A DNA stretch of 64,000 nucleotides from Haliotis asinina. Its lineage: Eukaryota > Mollusca > Gastropoda > Lepetellida > Haliotidae. Below are positions 47,475-59,597 of this stretch, piece by piece; the stretch's first letter is position 1; every line of letters begins with the position of its first letter. Both the position numbers and the translations under genes were made by a program. The notes under the pieces were generated by a model that saw nothing but the letters and a program-made list of their open reading frames with translations, did no database searches and was not told the DNA's origin. The stretch is from positions 31,889,753 to 31,953,752 of the forward strand of contig NC_090290.1 of NCBI RefSeq assembly GCF_037392515.1. Direction: 5' to 3'.

Positions 47475-50400
47475 ATGTCGCAAAATACGTGCTCACAATG
47501 TCAGAAAGTAATGGCTGACCTAGAACCACATTTCTATGTGCATCATGTACTGTGGGAGCCCCTTGTACAATTGATGCTCGATGCTTGTTATGTTCGTATT
47601 TATCAACGGAGATATGGCTGATTATGGATAGAGCTTGTAATCACACCAGGCCTAGGGAAAGGTATACTAGATTCCTCAAAAGGCAAGAAATCAGCCCCAC
47701 AACCGTCTAGTTAATCTAAACAGAGTCTAGATCTAGTTCGTCTTTTAGTCATAATGATATGTCAGCCATTACGGAAATACTGTCGTCCTTAAAGTTGGAA
47801 ATTCAATCATCCATTGAGACGGTCCATGGCAGCCAACCCTTAGGGATCAGCTCCCAAGCTTGCTTGCCTGCTGAGCCGGCTATCATCTCACATTTGGGTG
47901 ATTTGGCGTCCCGGCATGGCGTGATCTTCCGTAAGCAACCGGCACGGATACTACACAGCCGTTACTGTACCCGGATTCCACGTCATCCGCACAGCATGGA
48001 CTAGCTTGCCTTGCCAGGAATGCTACGGATGGTGGACGCTCTTCCTTAGTTACGGCTACAGTTAACCAGGAGTGCACTGACACGGACAACCCACAAATTA
48101 TTCCGTTAGTCCCTGACTTCTCGGATTTGGATGGACACACGATTTTCAGTGACTAATCCAGAGTTAGTTATGAAGGAAGGGTTGGTTACTTTGCCAAATA
48201 CATTACCACCTCCTACGGATACCACGGAACAGGATACTCCTATTGAATTGGGATCGTCTGAATATGTACCGAAGTTATCATTACCACATTCGTCAGTTGT
48301 AACAGTTGCCTGAGACAATTACAATGAGGCCAAGTCGAATTCACTTCAGTCCTTGCCCAGAATTCCTCAGAGACTATCCTACGCCATTAATAATCGGGAT
48401 CTGCCGGTTAGTGTTCTTCAGTTGGATAAGGACTTAAGCTTATTGCATGCTATGATTCACAGAGACAGTGTTATTTTTATTGTAGAATGTTTTGTGATGA
48501 TGAAATACATGCAGTTGAAAGTGCTGTTGTTGGGATAGGTTTCCTTGTTCACCTAGAGACTTCAAGGAATTGGACATGGGAGCCAGCTCCTCCTCTGACA
48601 TACTATTCTAAATTGATTTGCGGCTGGTTTCTGGGCGCTTCTGCCGCCGGTGTTAAAGATTATTCAGGAGTGTAAAAGGATAGTGGCTACGTCGGTGCAC
48701 GAGGTTGCACTGGCTCACTTCCTTCAGGATGTGTTAGATCACGGTGTATCGGATGGTACTTAGAACCACATTTATTCACTGGGCAGACTCACTGATTTGG
48801 AGTGGATCCATAAGCTGAGCTCAGTCCAGAATCTACCAGAGTCAGCTAAAGAACTTATGTTCCAACAGCCATTGAATTCGGAGATTTTCAGGGGTCAATG
48901 TCAACAAGCGGTGGACGCTAAGAATGTTACTACTTTCAGGAATCTCAATCAACGTTTAGCTTCAGCTCTACTAAACCAGGACTGATACAGACCGGCTCCT
49001 AGGAATAGGAGAGAAGGATCACAGTCTTGCTCGTTGTTAATCGTCGTGCTCCTTTACAACGTTCAACCTTTGACAGGGACATGGATACTAGGTCGCATAT
49101 GTCTACTTCATCGGGGAGTTCCTTCGGGTTCTAGGGGTAGAGCCAAAAGGGCTAGGTCCTTTCGACCATCAACGGCTAGTAAGCTTTGACTCCATAATAC
49201 CCAATTCTCATTTTATGCCTCACAATCTGGTGCCGTCACTGGATTTGGAGTTGGATTTCGATTTTGTTCAGCTGGTAGCTGTTTCACCAGCACAGCATTA
49301 CAAAAACTGGGAGCTAACAACAAAGGACACATGAATTTTATCAGTGATTCGTCGGAGGTTCATCCTACCTTGTCATCCAAATGGACACAAGTTTCATATT
49401 CAAGGTCATCGTCTTTTTGCGGCCGAGAAAGCTATGGATCAGTTTTTGGAAAAGCAAAGAGATACCCCACATGATACTTCTGCGGGGTTCTATTCACCCA
49501 CATTCCTTGTTTCCAAGAAAGACACGACAGACATGCACATGATTATAGATTTGAAAATTCCCAACAAGAATTTTCTATCTAAACCACCAACATTCAAGAT
49601 GAAATAAATGAGCGGTTTCTGCAATCTAATTCAACCGGAAACAAAATTTGTAAGCCCGGATCTCAAGGATGCTTATCTTCATGTGCCTATACATCCTCGA
49701 TCACAGAGATACCTGAGATTTGCAAGTAAATGGTCTAAGGTATCAGTTCAGAGTCCAGCGTACGGAATATCCCTTGCTCCATGGCTGTTTACGGTGGTCA
49801 TGACTCCCATCATATTCTTGCTTCACCAGAGACGTATATTCATCCACAGGTATATATAGACGATTTCCTAGTCATGAACACAATAACAAAGAAGCTGTTA
49901 AGGCAGATGATAATGGTGATTCATGTGTTTACGCACCTGGGACTAATCATCCATTCGGAAATATCAGAAATAACACCCTCCACGAGGATAAAGTTCCTAG
50001 GAGCAGTTTTTTTTGCAAGTTGTATTTATCCTTCTCAGGACCGTTGGGAAAAAGCTGAGGACCAGAACATTGCAGGATATCAGGTTAAGTGATCGTCAGA
50101 CAGGAAATGGATGTCTGTACTAGGGTCTCTGACTTCATCCAGGACTTTACTCTACGGGGCAGTATACATCTTCGGGAAACCAAGTGTGGATAACTCCAAA
50201 CAGAACTGTGGATCTAGATACATTAATTGTCAGCCCGGATCATGTCAAGACATAATTACTTTGGTGGAGTCAGAAGCCAAATGTTCTTCCAGGCGCCCCA
50301 TTTCGTCCACCTCCTCAGGATTGTACAATATACTCAGATGCTTCGGCCACAGGATTGGGAGCGCACATGGACCAGTGGCAAGTTCAGGGCACATGGTCTC

Positions 50401-50640
50401 CTCAGGGGATATCAGTGTTTTGTAGATTCTAGCCATTGTAAAAGCATTGGCTCACTGGAGGTGGAAACTGCACGGCAAGGATGTCATGTTAGCTACGGAC
50501 AGTTCTACGGTTGTGGCATAGTTATCCCAAAAGGGGAATTTTGGATTCCAAGGTATAGTGGTATTCCTATGCTTCCTCATTCACTGGGACCCTACATCCT
50601 TATGTGTGATTTTGGCAACCATAATAGGGAATGTTGACGA
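47475..50640 (+). mobile_element. DIRS-like retrotransposon fossil (gag-like, RT and RNase H regions)
   Basis: Degenerate + strand element of about 3.2 kb with many breaks. Parts: a gag-like region from about 47475 to 49000, starting with a Cys-rich CSQCQKVMADLEPHF stretch; a reverse transcriptase region about 49344-50092 (KFVSPDLKDAYLHVPIHPRS and a YIDDF box); and an RNase H-like region about 50290-50640. The RT type resembles the DIRS group more than Ty3 or Copia. No recombinase part or terminal repeats were identified. Probably old. Confidence 0.75.
48468..48538. repeat. Second copy of the 42228-42302 segment
   Basis: It is near-identical over about 72 bp to the segment after the phosphatase 3' end; here it lies inside the DIRS-like fossil. 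Confidence 0.75.
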
Positions 50641-50996
50641 CATAATTAGGAACAATTACAGATATTGTTAGTAATTCTAAGAAAACTTACCTATGGATTA
50701 TGGGATCCAGGACCCTCCCTTTACTTTACATAATAGTTTCTGAAATAATGACTTTTAAGTGAGCTAGGGCCGGTTGGGAAAAGGCAAAATGTTTAACATT
50801 TTGTCGTAATTAAGTCTTAATGATAAAGCAAATGAAGTCATCGAGTGTATTTCCAATACCATTTCCTTATAGCATAACCATCTACCAAAATACATGAAAA
50901 TCTGTTGAATAGTTTAGGAAATAATCACTTTCTAGTGAGCATACCGTCGGTCTGGTGAAAGGCTAACAATCCAACGTATTGTTGTACTTGTTATAT
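50641..50996. other. Spacer between the DIRS fossil and a Tc1 element
   Basis: Nothing recognised; it may contain the end of the fossil. Confidence 0.35.
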
Positions 50997-52137
50997 ACAT
51001 GAGCATTAATTAAGCACCACCCATTTTCATACTATAATATTGTTTAACACAACACACTGGCCATTCATGATATGGAATCCAAACACAAGGTTATAATTTC
51101 GTTGACTGAACCATCTGAAGTGTCAATCCATCTACTACCAACACCGCTGCTACTTTCGGCTGTAATGTATTGACGGTCATATGGGGGCACTAAAAACGTT
51201 TTCAATAATCATGTCCAAAACTATGGTCACACAGACAATGTCTGTGGTCCAACGTATACAATATTCTCAAAAAACGTTCACTGTTCAATCCTAAGCTAAC
51301 AGTAATGGTGACATCAGTATTTGGTGTATCCTCCCCACGCACGGATAACTGCTGCAATCCTCCTCCTCATACTGGAATTCAAACGCCGAATGTGCATCAA
51401 TGGAATCCTCTGCCATTACTCATGAACAGCCTGGGCTAATTCCTGTAGATTTTGAACAGGTGGATCCCTTACTTGAACTTGACGCCCAAGATGGTCCCAT
51501 GAATGCTCAATTGGTTTGACATCAGGGCTTCTTGCAGACCAAGGTAATCTGTCAACTGCGTTGTTCTGCAAGTCTGCGATAACAGCTTTGGAACGATGGG
51601 ACCTAGCATTATCGTCCATGAATACTGGCCGACTGGCGAGGGGATGCTTATCAAAATGTGGGACAAAAGCAGTTTCCAGTACTTCCTGTTGGTATCTCTG
51701 ATCATTGAGTGTCCCTTGAATGGTGATAAGACGATCCTTGACGTAACCAGTGGCCGCATGTTTCCTTACATGGCTACTAATGACAGTGTGATTGATATTC
51801 AGTCTGGACCCAGTGCTACGACAGGACAAACCAGCTTCGTGCATACCAATAATCTGCCATCTGGTATTTTCAGAAAGTCTGCGCCATGTCCAAAAACGTT
51901 CAATTTCAGCACTGTCCACTTATTGATGCCTCGATAAGAAAACAACGAGAATGCTTCATTTCACCTTTTTAAAACCCACAGTTGCTTGTACCATGACAGA
52001 ACTTTAGCAAGAAAAGCATGCATTTGAGTCAGCACGTGAATTTCGTGCTAACTGCATGTGTATTTAGATATAACTGTTCTGATCCCATTTTGTTACAATC
52101 GACAATTATTTTGGTGGTGCTTAATTAATGCTCATGT
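50997..52137 (-). mobile_element. Tc1-like transposon, internally deleted (1.14 kb)
   Basis: Perfect 25-bp inverted ends at 50997-51021 and 52113-52137 (core ATGAGCATTAATTAAGCACC). The interior holds a deleted Tc1 transposase on the - strand. A flanking TA is seen on the left but not clearly on the right. Confidence 0.9.
51319..51919 (-). pseudogene. Tc1 transposase with internal deletion
   Basis: The N-terminal HTH (LSENTRWQIIGMHEAGLSCR, RKHAATGYVKDR) is joined directly to LITIQGTLNDQRYQQEVLET, so the linker, second HTH and first catalytic Asp are deleted. The remaining DDE half has VFMDDNARSHRSKA (second Asp) and ARSPDVKPIEHSWDHLG (Glu), spaced as in DD34E. An in-frame TAA at 51416-51418 follows QAVHE; the family C-terminus IPLMHIRRLNSSMRRRIAAV continues to 51319. 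Confidence 0.88.
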
Positions 52138-52203
52138 GTGTTGTGTATTCGCTAGGTTTTTTTCAGCCGAATGAAAGGCAGCTATCATCAGTTCCCCGAG
52201 GTA

Positions 52204-52946
52204 TACTGAGTCAATAAAGAAACTTCACAAAAAACGTTAGCAAAACCCACTCAAACCCATCCATTCGTCGTGCAAATGACGTTAGTGCCAAATCAGGTTT
52301 TGTACGTGCAGGCGATCACGTGATCTTCGCATCGAAGTTTTCTTCATTTGCACGTGTTTGCATTGGAATCAAGAAATAAAAAAAACACACTTTTAAACCA
52401 CAGTTCTAATGGTACTTTAAATGCCATGATTGTCAAATGTGCAAAGTGAACGTGCCGTTGGCATGTTACAAGCGGGAAGTTATTGACGTCGCAAGAGCAA
52501 TGGGATGCAGCCGTCGGACTATGTATGACTTGCGAGGTCGTCTTCAACAAACTGGCACCACTTCTGATCGCCCAAGATCGGGTCGTCCACGTTTGACGTC
52601 ACGAGCAGAAGACCGTCAAATCGTCCTACGTCACCTACTTGACATATTTCTGCCGGCTCCACGAACCAGGGCTGAGATGTTTAGAGGTTGACTGTCCTCA
52701 CAGACCATTCGAAATCGGTTGTTGGCTGCCATTCTCGACGTCCATGCATATTGTAAATTGACATTCTGTACACCCATGTTTTGGAAAGGCGGTGTAGCCT
52801 AATGGAACTGATTGTGGCACTGTCAGTATATTGAGCACATCACACAGATCTCAGCAATGAAATAATAAAAATTTAACCATCTTACCATCTCTTGTTCTTT
52901 TATAGTGCCCTGAGGAAAGAATGTGAAGTTTCTTTTTTGACTGATA
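52204..52946 (+). mobile_element. Second Tc1-like transposon, deleted (about 0.74 kb)
   Basis: The left end CTGAGTCAATAAAGAAACTT (from about 52204) is mirrored at 52922-52946 (complement of TCAGTCAAAAAAGAAACTTC), with TA at both edges. It encloses a Tc1 transposase N-terminal fragment on the + strand. It lies only 66 bp from the previous element but belongs to a different subfamily, as the ends differ. Confidence 0.82.
52437..52740 (+). pseudogene. Tc1 transposase N-terminal fragment
   Basis: REVIDVARAMGCSRRTMYDL then RGRLQQTGTTSDRPRSGRPR and LTSRAEDRQIVLRHLLD is the paired HTH and RPRSGRPR linker of Tc1. A stop (TGA at 52689-52691) follows RAEMFRG, and LSSQTIRNRLLAA continues. The catalytic domain is gone, and the extreme N-terminus is out of frame. 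Confidence 0.85.
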
Positions 52947-53039
52947 TTTTGCTACCATCTCGTCAGGACGTACTTGTAGCGAGGTGAGAGCTGTCTGAAG
53001 GTCTCGGCAGTTCTGTTCTGTTGCTACAATCTCGTATTA

Positions 53040-53590
53040 ATGGTGATGTAAGACCTATGAATACACGATACCATTTAGAAAGTGGTCAAATGCAACATAT
53101 GTCATATTTGGGATTTCACTTTCTTAGTAAAGTACAAATTTTAGTACTTTTTTGGTTGCGTCCCATCCGGAATTCGAACCCGCACCCTCAGAGTCAGGCA
53201 CCTAATCGCCAGTACACAGAGTCATCCGCCTAGCCCGCCCAGCCACCGCGACTTCCACAAAAAATGAAAGTCGGACAACTGGTGTAAACTGGCACGGTTC
53301 TCACGGCCGAAAGCTTTGATTACACGATGCCATTTAGAAAGTGGTCATATGCAACTTATGTCATATTTGGGATTTCACTTTCTTGGTAAAGTACAAATTG
53401 GTTGAGTCCCATCCAGAATTCGAACCCGCACCCTCAGAGTCAGGCACCTAATCGCCAGCACACAAAGTCAGCCGCCGATCAGTTTGCCAATTTACACTTA
53501 TCAGAGGGGTACACAAAGTACGCAGTCTAGACTACAAGTTGTCCGAATTTCATTTTTTGTGGAAGTCGCGGTGGCTGACTTTGTGTCAGC
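53040..53590 (-). repeat. SINE family 3 (tRNA-like): tandem pair plus inverted piece
   Basis: Two head-to-tail copies (about 53055-53280 and 53315-53480) share CACGATxCCATTTAGAAAGT, ATATTTGGGATTTCACTTTC and GAATTCGAACCCGCACCCTC, the last being the complement of a GGTTCGAATTCC Pol III B box. At 53525-53590 the block TTTTTTGTGGAAGTCGCGGT-GGCTG occurs in the opposite orientation to its copy at about 53225-53265. Confidence 0.78.
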
Positions 53591-53639
53591 TTCAATTCTG
53601 TGATGTTACCTCTTGTTAATTTCTCGCACTGCCACCATG

Positions 53640-56090
53640 AAAAATATTTGGTCTGGCCGTTTTCATGGCACGGCTCTCAGCACCACGTGCTCAGCTGATC
53701 GAGGCTTGCGGTATGGGACAAGGCTCGGCAAATTTGAATCCATGACGGTTTGTTGAGGTGCGACGTCGTAGTTAGAAAACCCGAGCGTATTCGCCAAGGG
53801 TCTGCCTAGTATGATGTGTCGTTCTCCGTTCGTAAGCCTGAGCATGCCATACGACTCAGTGAATTTGAGACTGGCTCCAAGGGGTTCTAAAATTTCATCG
53901 TTCAGCATACACACGTTGTAATAACTGTCTGTCAACGCGTGGCATACATTATCGATGAACCACTTGTCACAGAGCCTGACTTGGAGCTGACCCGACGCAT
54001 GTAACACTATGGTTGGAGGGTGTGTAGACGGGCAGGCTTGTTTTCCATGAGAGGCAAGAACTGGTCAGTGCTGGACAAGAGCTTATGATGATAAGGGCAA
54101 ATTGACCAGATAAAACTATGATTGTACTGGCCACCACTAATGACTAGCTAATCGAATAGATAAAGATTTATCTGAGTTGTGATATTTTGGCCAATTGTCC
54201 GAAGAAAATGCTGACTGGTCGCCACGTCAGCAAGCTGTACAGAGAGATGCTGTCTTGTCCCCATGTATTGCTGACGTGTTCCTGGGGAGTAGTCCCCATA
54301 TAAGCAGCACCGTCAGTGAAGTCGACAGAGAGGCAATCTGAGGCACAGTGCGTGAGAAGTGACAAGCCTTTCTCATAGTCTCCACCCAATACTGTTGTTA
54401 CTGTTGACTGTTTCAGTTATATATACGTCGTAACTAAAGAACGTTGTTAAAACTTTTCATCCCTCTTTGGATGCTACACGCATTATCGATTGCATGCAGC
54501 AGTGGCACTGGTTCACCACTTGCGATTCCCATGTAGATTGTGATGTACATGTTACACATACATTAGACACTGTCGTATACATGCGTTCAGTATGTACACA
54601 TATTGTACAAAAATGCCCGGCAAGATGAAGGACAATGCGATACTCAGCATGTTCATTCGGTGTTTGAACATTTTGTCTTGAACAGGGCTTGTATCCAAGG
54701 CATAATATCAGGACCCCATTAAGTGAATTTACCTATCAATTTACTTATTCATTTACGAATCAAACCCAGCTGGCCCACACTCATTTAAGCTGGTTGGGTG
54801 ACTGATATTCACACTGGTCAGTGTGATACCTTTGCCCCTGACTAATACCCGTTATAGATACAGGCGGCTAATAGGTGACCAGCCAGCCCCATGCTGAGCG
54901 TGCACGTATCAAATATAACACTGGTACATGGACTTTTGGACCAAGTCCTGACAGTCATTAGTCATCACGGTAAGGAAGAAAAACAATCAAGTTTAAGACA
55001 AGATCATCAAAGCACATTCTGGCCAGTTACTTCACATATCCAAAAAGGATAATTAGGGACCTATTTAAGATTATTACGGCTGACCCATCACTGACCAGGC
55101 GCTAAGGGGGACCAAAGAAGAGCCGGGAGAAGCTGTAGAGACGTTCTAGCCTACGTCTGTGTGTGTAGCTCTGAATAAACAGTTGTGTACCCGAGACAGA
55201 CTTGTGTTGTTCATGCACTGGACATCCACTAGAGAGACACAGCACGACTATCTCTAAGTGCGATACTTGCTTGAATTTGGCATGCTTGGTGTGCTTTTCG
55301 CCACTTTTTTTCACGCCTTTCACCTTCCTGATTTCGTTGTCGTCGACTTTCTTGATGGAGTACATCTCGGTTCTCAAGCCGACACACTCGGCGACCGGCA
55401 TGCCAACGCATTCGCCCTTTATCTTGCCGAGCACTGTTTTGTTGGCAGTGTTGTGCAACGGGTGTTCTTTGGGGATGTCGCTGGTATCATACAGGTGAAT
55501 GCGTTTCTTCATGAACTCGTACACGTCCTCGGTGCAAATTTCCATGAGTAGGAAATCCGTGTACAGCACTTCACACCCGTCGACGTACTGCTTCTTGAGC
55601 TCGTTGTAGTAAAATTCGTACATCAAGTGTTTGGACAATTGCAAGTCAAGAAGGCTCATTCTCATGTAAACAGGTCGGCTGACTTCGATGTGGATTTTGT
55701 CCATGAGCACAGCGACCAAGTCGTCATCAAATATCTTGCTCTGGTTGAATGCCAGGCTGGCGATGAGTTTCTTGAGTTTTTCTTCCCCGGTGGATCTGAC
55801 AGGCTTGACGTTGACACGTTTTCTCAAGTTTCCCATGGTCTTGCCAAACACCAAGTTGTTCATGAGCTTGTGCAGGATTTTATTGAGATCGCTGGTGGCC
55901 AGCTTTCTCAAGTCTGTGTTCATTTGGATGTAAGCCTTAGGGAGATCTAAGGACTTTGAACTCAAGCAATCGGTGTATTTTCTTGAGTTTCATGCCCAGC
56001 AACAGGCACAGCTGCAGGTTGTGATAATGAACGACGTATTTCATTTTGTTCATCAGGTTCAGCTTGAGTTTTCAACGTCGACCGTCGTCT
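53640..56090 (-). mobile_element. Polinton/Maverick fossil: DNA polymerase B region and an associated fragment
   Basis: Broken, partial - strand remnant. About 55102-56080 resembles the protein-primed family B DNA polymerase of Polintons (NNLVFGKTMGNLRKRVNVKP, MYSIKKV, GVKKSGEKHTKHAKF). A separate open stretch at 53663-54007 may be a virion-type protein remnant of the same element; that assignment is weak. No terminal repeats, integrase or capsid genes were found, so most of the 15-20 kb element is missing. Old, with several breaks. Confidence 0.75.
54008..55101. other. Stretch within or beside the Polinton fossil
   Basis: No homology recognised by eye; the open frame at 54168-54389 on the - strand is unassigned. 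Confidence 0.3.
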
Positions 56091-58460
56091 TATCTTTTCT
56101 CAGCAAGTTTCATTATCAGTGTGAGATGAGACAGTATAGACAAAACTATTTACCTTCGTACCTGACAACAACAACAAAAATTCTAACAACCAAATAAACC
56201 TTTTCCCCAAACCAATCCTGTCCTCGCTTCGAAGTCCATATGTCAAAAACTATTCCACCGATTTTACTCAAATGCACGAAAAGGGACGACCAAGGCCTTG
56301 ATTTTTTAGCAATGACTTATATATACATATCTGTTTCACCCACAGGCAACCATTCTCCAGAGGTACGTTTACTAATAATTACTAACAATATCTGTAATTA
56401 TTCCTTTTCTGATAATGTGATGCATAAACATAATATACGATAAAACTGCCACTTAGTACTGGCCGATTGGTGGTAAAGTATTGCTATATTTCAGTTCGAT
56501 ATTCAGGTCACAACTTCTTTCACAACATATGGTTTTTACATTATAATCCATGTAGTAATGAATGATAAGTTTAAATTAACTTCAGGGTTGAAGACAGCGT
56601 CGTCAGCTGGAGACTTAGTGTAGAAGACGACATGTGGTCAGAAAGGATGGCCAAGAAGACAAAGGCGACTAAGAATACATCCAGAGGACATGCTGGAGGT
56701 AGAAGAGGAATTCCTCTACTAGGAAGACTACTGCCAAGCTGAGACATCCCAGAGTCAGAAGACGACCGTGAAGTCCTCGGGAGGCACGGCGACTGCCGAG
56801 CAGACGTCAGACGCAAGTCTTTCATGCAGCCCTTCAAAGAACATTATGACAAATGGTTTGTTTGTGATGCTGACCTGTGTATTGAGCACACACTTTCCCC
56901 AAAGTATACGGTTGTGTAGCGAGAGTGGATATGAGGAGGTCATAATAACGATAATGATTACTTCTGTTACACAGACTAAAAGAAGAGGAACGTATTCATA
57001 TCAGCCAGGTTATTCCACTGGCCGCATATCAAAGGGTTTTATTGTAGGGTTTGACTTAAGTTCTCATGTTTTCAACAGAAAGTATTTCCGTGTACACTTT
57101 CAGACAGATTGCTTCAGCTCAAGGATAACCAGTACTTGCTGTAATACCGATCGGGTTGAGTACAGCATGCCTTCAAACGAACAGCAATTGTCGCAGAACG
57201 TAAACATAATCAAAGCCGCATACTGCATTCAGTAAAAGTCATAATCGTTCAATGAATGAAGTGTAATTTTGTTCCATGTTCTATAATTGTCATCACGAAA
57301 AGGTTCACTTGAGTTATTACATTTATTTGTGCTGAATAAAAGGTAAAAAATAGGTGAACAGATATTTCCTATTTTCGGAATATTTTAAGAAACATGTAAA
57401 TGTTTCATCATGTGAACAGTTCAAAATTAACATTGGGGTGTTTGGTAAGATAAAAACATCGTTCACCGATCCCTCGTGGCCCATAGCTTGACGGGTTCAG
57501 GTAACATGAACAAACAGCCCATGTTTCGCTTGAGATCAGTGAACAACTTAAAATACGTTGATTTTCCACCTTGTCAGTGTAATCGCGGTTTTGTACATCC
57601 CTGAGTATCCTGTAAATACATTATACAATACGAAATATTGAAAATAAACGCCACAAACTATACACATGTACACAATAGTATATACTTCTTGACACAAATC
57701 GGGTCATAAACAAATCTTAATACACAAATTATACGAATTTTAATACCTCTATCTTTGATACTGAAAACACATCTGATACCACAGCTGGGACGTTGATCAT
57801 AACAGCCCGGTCAAGTCGGACCGGCACGTGACAGATGTACCAGGACGTGTAACATAAAATGAACAATCACAATGTGCCATTTTGGTGATATTAGATGGTG
57901 AATGGGCGCATAAAATTAGTAAAATAGTCATGGGGTGTGCTCTTTGCGCAGGGAAGTAACTCGTATCAAGGATGAAGTTTGAGAATGTAATATTTTTTCC
58001 TGTGCGTCGACTACATAAGAGACCACCCAACCTGATTACTTTGTTGATGCTTTGTGAACTGAACAATGATAACATTATAAATGAACTGGGTAATAGCAAA
58101 ATATGCTGACAATTACGAGCAGCGTCATACTTGCTGATCAAAGATCTTCCAAAAACTGCAATTTTGTTGTTGACACGAGATCAGGCGAACGTGTGAATAT
58201 GCTTTTGAACAGGCTCATACTTCGTTAACAGCAACCTATCTTGACTTACATTTTCTTGGGATCTTGGGATTTTTGTGTTCCCCGTTATAGATAAGAGATA
58301 GTGAATGTGTAAGTACTTTTGATGTAACTTTCGAGAGTATTTAAGTAATGTACAAGGAGGGGTGTGGCTGTTAGAGATGGGTGATATGATGGGACAGCTG
58401 GCAAAAGAAGACGTACTCTTGTCGGATTCCCGGATACAGGTGAAAACTAATCTGTGTTAT
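56091..58460. other. Intergenic DNA between the Polinton fossil and the GPCR
   Basis: An open frame at 56768-57235 (155 codons, + strand) and an overlapping basic frame about 56655-56740 (MAKKTKATKNTSRGHAGGRR) are unassigned. No repeats recognised. The left part may contain further Polinton debris, the right part the GPCR 3' UTR. Confidence 0.35.
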
Positions 58461-59597
58461 TCACCGCCTACAGCAGGACAGAAACTTTGTGACGAACACC
58501 CCACGGAACTTTCGTCCGAAGAAACAGAACAGTATAAAATTGACAGATGAGTTGATGACAACTGCTATCTGACTGACTCCGCTGACATAACCACAGATCT
58601 CCGAACACTCTTCCAGAGTAATGGCCGAGTTGACTTCATACATGATGAGCTCCAGACAGGCTGCCGCCAGTGACACCAGGAAGACAACCACCACTGCAAG
58701 AACCATTGCTGTGAAACGCTCCTTCTCACTTCCTTTCCGCTCCTGTTTCTGAAGGTTGGGTTTTGTGCGGTAGAGCTTGCGGACCATGATCGTGTTTAGG
58801 ACGACAAGGAGGACACCAGGAATGACAAATTTTACGATGATATTGATGTAGACTAGGTAGACTGTCAAGTACCAATACGTGTACGCTATGTCAGAATTGT
58901 CCACTACTAACATAGTTTGGTTGAACTCGGGTACCCAGTCCCACTTGAGATACGTTTCAAAATAGCGGGGTATATTGTATAAGATACATATCACCATTAC
59001 AACCAGGCACGTTTTTTTGGCTCGAGAGATCGTGCAGAACAATGCAGCCTTGAGAGGATGACAAACGGCGATGTAGCGTTCCACGTTGACTGCAACGACG
59101 ATGTAGATGGAACCTGTATGGGCGATGCTGGACAAGGCGTACATTACAGGCAGTGCAGGCATCATGAAGTAGTTGACGTAGGAAGAATAATATACTGTGT
59201 AAAACAGAAGCCATTTCAAACCCGTGAAGATAAGATTTGACACCAGCAAGCAACTGTCAAACATGGCCAGGAGAACGAGGAATATACTTGTGGAGCTTTT
59301 CATCTCAGGACTTGATAGAACTATCACTGTTACAATATTTCCCCCAAACCCTACAAAGGAGATTGCAGTACAGACCACTCCTCCTACGTAATGCCAGTAT
59401 ATGTAGACACGATCGAGGTAATTATCTTCGATCACAGCTGTGGTGGTTTGAGGTTCAACGTCGGAGTTATTTCCCTTTGGGTTGTCAGAACGAGGTTCCT
59501 CAGAAGACATTGTAGTGTCTGCTTCAGTTGTGCCTTTTTCTGAGATGACCAGTGTATTTGATGTTGTACTTTGCGACACCACCTCACCCCCTTGGAT
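58461..59597 (-). CDS. GPCR exon 2 (main coding exon)
   Basis: The acceptor on the - strand is TGTACTTCAG, ending at 59598. The exon starts ATCCAAGGGGG. The open frame continues upstream to an ATG at 59645, but those 16 residues (MCVVQIQCKISLNVLQ) are intronic on this model. Stop TGA at 58463-58461 after KFLSCCRR. Confidence 0.85.
   Translation of the reverse strand: MQGGEVVSQSTTSNTLVISEKGTTEADTTMSSEEPRSDNPKGNNSDVEPQTTTAVIEDNYLDRVYIYWHYVGGVVCTAISFVGFGGNIVTVIVLSSPEMKSSTSIFLVLLAMFDSCLLVSNLIFTGLKWLLFYTVYYSSYVNYFMMPALPVMYALSSIAHTGSIYIVVAVNVERYIAVCHPLKAALFCTISRAKKTCLVVMVICILYNIPRYFETYLKWDWVPEFNQTMLVVDNSDIAYTYWYLTVYLVYINIIVKFVIPGVLLVVLNTIMVRKLYRTKPNLQKQERKGSEKERFTAMVLAVVVVFLVSLAAACLELIMYEVNSAITLEECSEICGYVSGVSQIAVVINSSVNFILFCFFGRKFRGVFVTKFLSCCRR

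Noticed and set aside
55202-55950. Several + strand open frames of about 100 codons
   Set aside because: They are antisense shadows of the Polinton polymerase region.
56768-57235. 155-codon open frame as a host gene
   Set aside because: No recognised domain, splice context or neighbour; kept only as unassigned sequence.
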